In this document: one piece after another, positions 59,363-64,000 of the stretch
Position numbering within the stretch: the first letter of the stretch is position 1
How the letters are laid out: each line of letters begins with the position of its first letter
NCBI GenBank assembly: GCA_963716085.1
Contig: OY970288.1
Span: forward strand, 124,001-188,000
DNA: 64,000 nucleotides
Direction of reading: 5' to 3'
Origin: Persicitalea sp963716085
GTDB lineage: Bacteria > Bacteroidota > Bacteroidia > Cytophagales > Spirosomataceae
Notes under the pieces: model-generated
Told to the model about the DNA's origin: nothing
The model's database searches: none
Seen by the model: the letters and a program-made list of their open reading frames with translations, nothing else
Translations under genes and position numbers: made by a program

Positions 59363-59437
59363 CAGGATGCCCCAAGTTCGTCATAGTATTCCGCGACGCA
59401 GGATTGGTGAAAAAGCGTCATTTTTAGCTTGAAGGAT

Positions 59438-59461
59438 TAACCGCCCGGCGGCCCGGTTAAA
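59438..59461. terminator. Inverted repeat between HEPN remnant and glycosidase genes
   Basis: TTAACCG (59438-59444) and CGGTTAA (59455-59461) are exact inverses with a ten-base GC-rich loop, lying between convergent genes. No T run is seen. Confidence 0.4.
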
Positions 59462-59473
59462 CAGCTTCTTAGC

Positions 59474-60838
59474 TTACAAATGCCTTTTCTTCGAAGATTC
59501 ATACGTACCCGTGCTCGACACGTAGAACGGGAAGTTCGCGTAGGCAACCGATCCCTGACCGTCGTGAATGCTCACAAATAAACGGTAGGCCCCTTCGTCT
59601 TTCGGGGTCTTGAACCGAGCGTGCGCCTGGCCATTCTGTATCACGAGATCTTTCAAAATGGGTGATCTTGTTTCTTTTCGTCCCGCGTAGTTTCCATCGG
59701 GGATGACTACCTCCGGCCGTATGTCCCACGAGTAAGAAAGGGAATCACTGTCGATGTCCAGCACCTTGATGCGGGCGCTGTGTTCTGAGCCAGGACGTAG
59801 CACCTGAGCCCGCTTATCGGGAGTATCATCCAGTTCAAAGCTTACCACGATAGGAGCTAAGTTTGAGGGCAGCCGCCCTCGCCAGTGGTATTCCATCACA
59901 TCAATGGGCTGCGTCCGTTTCTGCTCCGTGAAGAGGCCATACCACGTGTGCGTCGTTTCCTGCTTCTCGCTCCAGTAGAAGACAAACGAGCCCAAACAGT
60001 TGGTAGTGTCACTCTTGATGACCCGGCGGTAACGGTTATCTATTGCCACCGCCTTTTCGCTGCTGGTTTCCTCAATGGGGGCACCCCATACGGTGCGCGG
60101 CACCTCCCAGTGGCCGGTGGAGCCCCATTCGGTGACGATGTAAGGTTTGGGCCAGTGTTCCTGTAGCGTCGCGGCGGTTTTGGCGAGTGCGCCGTAGGCA
60201 TTGAGTCCGAGCAGATCGAATGAGGTACCCTCGCGCGCCAACTCCTTGATCTTCGTTTCAAAGTAGCTGTTGCCAACAATGGTCAGCACGAGGTGGTTCG
60301 GATCAACCTCTTTGACCTTCCGCGCCAGATCGTTCAGTCGCTGCCAAATGCGCGGATTGTAGGGCTCGTTGGGGGGAATATAGTCAATTTCGTTGCCCAG
60401 CACCCACATCCCTACCGCGGGGTGATCTTTCAACGCGCGTATGGTAGCCAGGGTCTTTTCTGCCTGGGCGTTCACCATCGTGTCGTTGTCCCAATCCATG
60501 CCGTCACGTTCACCTTTCAGAATCAGGTCTACCACCCCCAGCATTTTGTGGGCGTGAAGCGTATCCAAGATCGTTCGGTCTGATGCTACCCTGGCCGCAT
60601 TCGCCCCGGCCTTTTTGAGCACGCTCACCGGGTTCTGTACGCCACGAGGGGCCCCAGGCAAAGCGGTGGCGTCCCCTACGACCGCCCCATGCAGGTAGAT
60701 GGGCTGATCCTCGCGGAGCAGCAAGAACTTTCCGTCGCGTTTCTCGATCTGCACGGGAACAGGCTGAGCCCCGACTTCACTCAAACATCCCAACAGGGTG
60801 AGTCCACTTGCTACTAAACGAATCAGGTTTCCTCTCAT
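59474..60838 (-). CDS. Glycoside hydrolase (family 2-like TIM barrel) lipoprotein or secreted protein
   Basis: 454 residues. The signal peptide has LLGCLSEVGAQ; the Cys at position 18 may be lipidated, or cleavage may occur at SEVGA. The TIM barrel shows the GH2 pair: GNEID with acid/base Glu150 and VTEWGS with nucleophile Glu237. A C-terminal Ig-like region (about 330-450, DDTPDKRAQVLRPG, ARFKTPKDEGAYRLFVSIHDGQGS) follows. Substrate unknown. The N-terminal sugar-binding and Ig domains of full GH2 enzymes are absent, so it is a shortened member. Confidence 0.85.
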   Translation of the reverse strand: MRGNLIRLVASGLTLLGCLSEVGAQPVPVQIEKRDGKFLLLREDQPIYLHGAVVGDATALPGAPRGVQNPVSVLKKAGANAARVASDRTILDTLHAHKMLGVVDLILKGERDGMDWDNDTMVNAQAEKTLATIRALKDHPAVGMWVLGNEIDYIPPNEPYNPRIWQRLNDLARKVKEVDPNHLVLTIVGNSYFETKIKELAREGTSFDLLGLNAYGALAKTAATLQEHWPKPYIVTEWGSTGHWEVPRTVWGAPIEETSSEKAVAIDNRYRRVIKSDTTNCLGSFVFYWSEKQETTHTWYGLFTEQKRTQPIDVMEYHWRGRLPSNLAPIVVSFELDDTPDKRAQVLRPGSEHSARIKVLDIDSDSLSYSWDIRPEVVIPDGNYAGRKETRSPILKDLVIQNGQAHARFKTPKDEGAYRLFVSIHDGQGSVAYANFPFYVSSTGTYESSKKRHL

Positions 60839-60993
60839 AACGGTGGGGTTGATGGAACGTCAACTATCAGTTGGCGAGGGCATAAAACATCGACCATTTG
60901 AAGAACTAAACTTTCCATCTTCGACCTAAGTGACTACTCTGTTGTGGTAAGAGGAGCGATTCCCCTCTCCTCCCGAGGTAGGTAATTTCTAAT

Positions 60994-61422
60994 TTATTTT
61001 TCAGGGATAACCAGTTGCTCCGCACTGCGGGGGTGGACAACTACCGCCACTACCCGGGCCGTTTCGGTGTCACTGGCGCTCTGGCCTACTTCATGCAAAA
61101 TCATGGTAGGTTCATAAAACGTCCCGCCAGCTTTAATGATACGCAGGGGCTTGCCCTCCACTTTGAAACTAAATTCGCCCTCGACAACGTAGCCGTATAC
61201 CGCTCCCGGGTGTCGGTGCGGTGGGCTCACCTGGCCCGGTTCGAAGATCAGCTCAAAGGTAGTGGCCCGGCCGGGTTGTCCCGCTACCGTCTCTTCCACG
61301 TCTACGGCGGAAACGACGCTGATGGTTGGCATGCCAGCGTCGTCCATCGGTTTCATCTGCGCCCAGGCAGACACTGCAGTCATCATAAGTAATGTGAAGG
61401 TAAATACTTTTGGCTTGTTCAT
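60994..61422 (-). CDS. Secreted cupin-domain protein
   Basis: 142 residues with signal peptide (VFTFTLLMMTAVSAWAQ). One cupin: PPHRHPGAVYGYVVEGEFSF (metal-binding His residues) and a second motif with GGTFYEPTMILHEVG. Such cupins bind a metal and may act on small molecules or sense them. No partner gene is evident; the gene is separated by 155 bases from the glycosidase gene upstream of which it is not co-transcribed with certainty. Confidence 0.85.
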   Translation of the reverse strand: MNKPKVFTFTLLMMTAVSAWAQMKPMDDAGMPTISVVSAVDVEETVAGQPGRATTFELIFEPGQVSPPHRHPGAVYGYVVEGEFSFKVEGKPLRIIKAGGTFYEPTMILHEVGQSASDTETARVVAVVVHPRSAEQLVIPEK

Positions 61423-61759
61423 AATGTCGTGATTTTAAGTAACATGTTTGCGTTAAAAGTACGTATTTATCAGCGTATTAGTGGGGTTCAGGAAAAATAA
61501 ATCCCCCTAGTTCATCGTAATGTGCCGTTGTGCGGGGCTTCCGAAGGATGACCGCGTACCAAAAGTGATTGGTAGTCTGTGAGTCTCCGAAGACAATAGT
61601 AATTTCAATCAAGAAAACCGAGAATTCCGATGACCATCAATCACTCGTTTGGCTTTTTTACCTATCTTCATCATTTATAAAAATTGTCCGCCGTGCTCAA
61701 TCTACTTGATTTTAGACGCAAAAATCGAAGAGCTTTTTTTAAAAATCAATCGCATCAAT
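61423..61759. other. Divergent upstream region of cupin and sulfatase genes
   Basis: Holds one copy of the 40-base GCCGTTGTGCGGGG repeat (61524-61564) and AT-rich DNA before the sulfatase ATG. No gene and no exact promoter consensus were seen. Confidence 0.6.
61524..61564. repeat. GCCGTTGTGCGGGG repeat, copy 2
   Basis: TGCCGTTGTGCGGGGCTTCC through GACCGCGTACCAAAAG, the second copy of the repeat at 57160-57200, in the same orientation. Confidence 0.85.
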
Positions 61760-63259
61760 ATGAAATATAAAGGCTACCTGGTAGTCGTATTGAGTTTCTT
61801 GGTCGTCAGCACGTTTGGCAGTGAAAGCGAACCGGTCGAATCAGCAACCGATAACCGACCCAACGTCTTATTTATTGCCGTCGATGATTTGAATACCTGG
61901 CTGGGATGCCTTACCAACTACTCGAATACCAAGACCCCTAATATCGACAGACTGGCGGCGCGGGGCGTTTTGTTTTCCAACGCCCAATGCCAGGCCCCCT
62001 TGTGTGGCCCATCGAGGGCTTCCTTGATGACCGGTTTGCGCCCATCGACCACCGGAATTTACGGCATGATAGACGATGATATAATCCGATCGGAGAGCAA
62101 TCCCAGCACGAAGGACATCGTCTTCCTTCCTGAGTACTTCAAAAACCAGGGGTACCACACGATGGGAATTGGCAAGTTGTTCCACGAACACGCTCCCGAG
62201 GGCGTATTCGACGAATCGGGGGGAAGGGTCAAAGGCTTTGGGCCGGTGCCCGCCAAGCGATTTGTCTGGGACGGACACGGCACGGCAGACCGTAAGAATT
62301 ACGGCCGCACCAGTACCGATTGGGGAGCATTCCCGGAAGCGGACTCCCTGATGCCCGACCATCAGTCGGCCGATTGGGCGGTCGAACGCTTGGGCAGAAA
62401 ATATGACAAGCCGTTTTTTATGGGGGTGGGTTTTCTGCGCCCGCACGTCCCGCTGTATGTACCCCAAAAGTGGTTTGATATGCACCCCATCGAAGGCATT
62501 CAAGTGGCGCCTTACCAATCGGATGACCTGGATGATGTTCCGACAGTTGGCTTGCAGATCAACGACCTGCCCATGATGCCCACCACCGAATGGGCCAAAA
62601 AAAGCGGGGAATGGCCCAAAATCATCCAGGCTTATTTGGCGAGTGTCAGCTTTGTCGATTACCAAGTCGGTCGCGTACTGGACGCCCTCGAAGAAAGCGG
62701 CTACGCCGATAACACGGTGATCGTGCTGTGGTCCGACCACGGGTATCGCCTGGGCGAGAAGGGTACTTTTGCGAAACACGGCTTGTGGGAGTCGGCCACT
62801 AAAGCGCCGCTAATGTTTGCGGCTCCTGACTTACCGATGGGAAAAGTAATCGGCGCGCCCGTCGAGCTGCTGTCCATTTATCCTACCTTGCTTGAACTAT
62901 GCGGACTGCCCGCCTACGGAAAGAACGAGGGTAAAAGTCTGGTTTCGCTCATGCAGGGCGAGGGGGCGAGCGAAAAGCCAATTGCCCTCACCACCTACGG
63001 GATGAACAACCACGCGGTCGTTTCGGAGCAGTACAGGTACATTCGCTACGAAGATGGAAAGGAAGAATTTTACGATCATAAAAATGATCCTAATGAGTGG
63101 AATAACCAAGCCGACAATCCTGAATACGCGCGCGAAAAAGCTAGTCTGGAGAAGCACATTCCGAAAGTCAACGCCAAGTGGGACGCCCATTCGTCTTACA
63201 CCTTTCAGCCCTATTTTGTGGAGCAAAAGGCGAGGACGGAAGGAAAACCAGCAAAATAG
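61760..63259 (+). CDS. Sulfatase, iduronate-2-sulfatase-like
   Basis: 499 residues from the ATG at 61760, signal peptide LVVVLSFLVVSTFG. The formylglycine site is CGPSR (Cys82), so an anaerobic or aerobic maturase elsewhere must convert Cys82. RPNVLFIAVDDLNTWLGCL is the calcium-binding N terminus; WSDHGYRLGEKGTFAKHGLWE carries the conserved Asp/His pair. Closest to the S1 family group that removes 2-O-sulfate from sulfated polysaccharides; exact substrate not readable. The frame is open 37 codons upstream, without signal-like sequence. Confidence 0.9.
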   Translation: MKYKGYLVVVLSFLVVSTFGSESEPVESATDNRPNVLFIAVDDLNTWLGCLTNYSNTKTPNIDRLAARGVLFSNAQCQAPLCGPSRASLMTGLRPSTTGIYGMIDDDIIRSESNPSTKDIVFLPEYFKNQGYHTMGIGKLFHEHAPEGVFDESGGRVKGFGPVPAKRFVWDGHGTADRKNYGRTSTDWGAFPEADSLMPDHQSADWAVERLGRKYDKPFFMGVGFLRPHVPLYVPQKWFDMHPIEGIQVAPYQSDDLDDVPTVGLQINDLPMMPTTEWAKKSGEWPKIIQAYLASVSFVDYQVGRVLDALEESGYADNTVIVLWSDHGYRLGEKGTFAKHGLWESATKAPLMFAAPDLPMGKVIGAPVELLSIYPTLLELCGLPAYGKNEGKSLVSLMQGEGASEKPIALTTYGMNNHAVVSEQYRYIRYEDGKEEFYDHKNDPNEWNNQADNPEYAREKASLEKHIPKVNAKWDAHSSYTFQPYFVEQKARTEGKPAK

Positions 63260-63599
63260 AAAAATCCCCAATCCGGTGAAACCTCAAAAATTTTCAAGAA
63301 TCAATATAGGACTTTCGCTTCGGCTGAGATAAATGTGCCGTTAGGCACAGGATGTGGGTAGAAAAAGCCGATTCGTTGGCTGGTCATGTCCCGTACGGGA
63401 CATAATAATCGACTAGGAAAGCACTTTTCTATCCACATTTGATCCCTAATGGGATCGCATTCAAGTCGACAAGCGAAAGTCCTACAATAATACCATGAGC
63501 GATCTTTAGGAATTTTAGAAATTAGTGATAGAGAACGCTTCTTGACTCCAAAGCTTGATAACGCAATGGAATTCCAAAGCCAATCTGAATATCCAAATT
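63260..63599. other. Intergenic region with a symmetric 178-base element
   Basis: No gene. Most of the region is the inverted-repeat element 63307-63484; the rest (63485-63599) is the upstream region of the TolB-like gene, with no exact promoter consensus. Confidence 0.7.
63307..63484. repeat. MITE-like symmetric element with three hairpins
   Basis: Ends TAGGACTTTCGCTT (63307-63320) and AAGCGAAAGTCCTA (63471-63484) are exact inverses. Inside are hairpins GTGCCGTTAGGCAC-type (63335-63348), ATGTCCCGTACGGGACAT (63386-63403, perfect palindrome) and GATCCCTAATGGGATC (63441-63456), and the matched pair ATGTGGGTAGAAAA (63352-63365) / TTTTCTATCCACAT (63425-63438). All are symmetric about 63395. No transposase gene is inside. 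Confidence 0.85.
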
Positions 63600-64000
63600 A
63601 TGAAAAACATACTATTTGTAGCACTATTTTTTGTTTCAGCCATTGCGTGTGCCCAGCCTAGCACCGAAGTTTTTTTGGTTGATATTAGAAAGCCGAACGC
63701 AAGAGTAGAATTAGTAAATCTCAAGAACGTCTCCAAGAACGAAGGTTACGACAATCAGCCCTCCTTTTTTGACGATAGTACCGTCCTGTTTTCTTCCACC
63801 AGAGACGGTCAAACCGATGTCAAAACCTATAAGATTGGTAGTAATGAGAGTTCCTGGTTAACAAATACTTCTCTCGGGAGCGAATATTCACCGTTGAAAG
63901 TCCCCAACCAGGACGCTGTTTCCGCAGTCCGTTTGGATAAAACCGGATTGCAGCGGCTGTATCGCTATGACCTGGCCAACGGAGCGTCGAAGGTCATTTT
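63600..64000 (+). CDS. TolB-like beta-propeller protein, 5' part
   Basis: ATG 63600 opens a frame to the window end with no stop. Signal peptide (NILFVALFFVSAIACAQ), then NEGYDNQPSFFDDSTVLFSSTRDGQTDVKTYKI, SEYSPLKVPNQ and AVRLDKTGLQRLYRYDL, the blades of a PD40/WD40-like propeller (TolB group). It is probably a periplasmic or secreted protein; its length and remaining domains cannot be seen. Confidence 0.85.
   Translation, partial: MKNILFVALFFVSAIACAQPSTEVFLVDIRKPNARVELVNLKNVSKNEGYDNQPSFFDDSTVLFSSTRDGQTDVKTYKIGSNESSWLTNTSLGSEYSPLKVPNQDAVSAVRLDKTGLQRLYRYDLANGASKVI

Noticed and set aside
61649..61759. N-terminal extension of the sulfatase
   Set aside because: The upstream codons carry no signal-like or conserved sequence, and the ATG at 61760 is followed by a good signal peptide.

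Overview
The window is chromosomal DNA of a member of the Bacteroidota, most likely order Cytophagales (Spirosoma/Dyadobacter-like). Evidence: a gliding-motility lipoprotein (GldB), a very large secreted nuclease with SprB-like repeats and a type IX secretion C-terminal domain, DUF6702, DUF1080 and sulfatase genes, split PntA subunits, a C40-type carotenoid pair (crtI/crtB), very few Shine-Dalgarno sequences, and several promoters of the Bacteroidota type (TTG, then TAnnTTTG). The core is GC-rich; one gene at 55177-57147 is strikingly AT-rich and looks recently acquired. No rRNA, tRNA, CRISPR array or complete insertion sequence was seen.

Layout. 1-2.0 kb: 3' end of a secreted beta-helix-like protein, a terminator and a DUF4143 ATPase broken by an internal deletion. 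2.0-6.9 kb: a three-gene unit encoding a caspase/SGNH-hydrolase fusion, a membrane-anchored CHAT-type caspase-like protease and a membrane-anchored coiled-coil protein; this is the strongest candidate for an undescribed system. 7.0-12.8 kb: envelope and proteostasis genes (site-2 protease RseP, DUF6702, Lon, an AsmA-like protein). 12.9-19.8 kb: PurU, a sugar isomerase and Fic protein, then a redox/signalling cluster (cyclic-nucleotide-domain histidine kinase, response regulator fused to a CxxC-less thioredoxin-reductase-like enzyme, UBP zinc finger). 19.1-24.2 kb: PadR plus membrane partner, a PIN toxin-antitoxin pair, carotenoid genes and an ECF sigma factor.

24.5-33.8 kb: an NAD-binding epimerase-like protein, GldB, an ABC exporter, a membrane MutS-like ATPase, secreted proteins, a vanadium-haloperoxidase-like lipoprotein and RecO. 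33.9-35.9 kb: an arsenic unit (arsR, arsM, arsenate-reductase-like phosphatase) with two related palindromic operators. 36.0-54.2 kb: the secreted nuclease, the proton-translocating transhydrogenase (three pnt genes), a CPBP protease, a frameshifted Uma2 nuclease, GlsB, an S41 protease, an M48-like/MORN fusion, ornithine aminotransferase, DUF1080 and a TldD/TldE pair.

54.3-59.4 kb is an accessory island: decayed and intact toxin-antitoxin modules surround a membrane-anchored protein with two different nuclease-like domains. 59.5-64.0 kb carries a glycoside-hydrolase-like protein, a cupin, a sulfatase and the start of a TolB-like protein.

Intergenic DNA is rich in structured repeats: three arrays of short hairpins spaced about 50-55 bases apart, a 178-base element symmetric about its centre, a 26-bp perfect hairpin, a compound hairpin inside the pnt operon, and several families of short words repeated tens of kilobases apart. 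One family appears to run into the signal-peptide codons of a gene.
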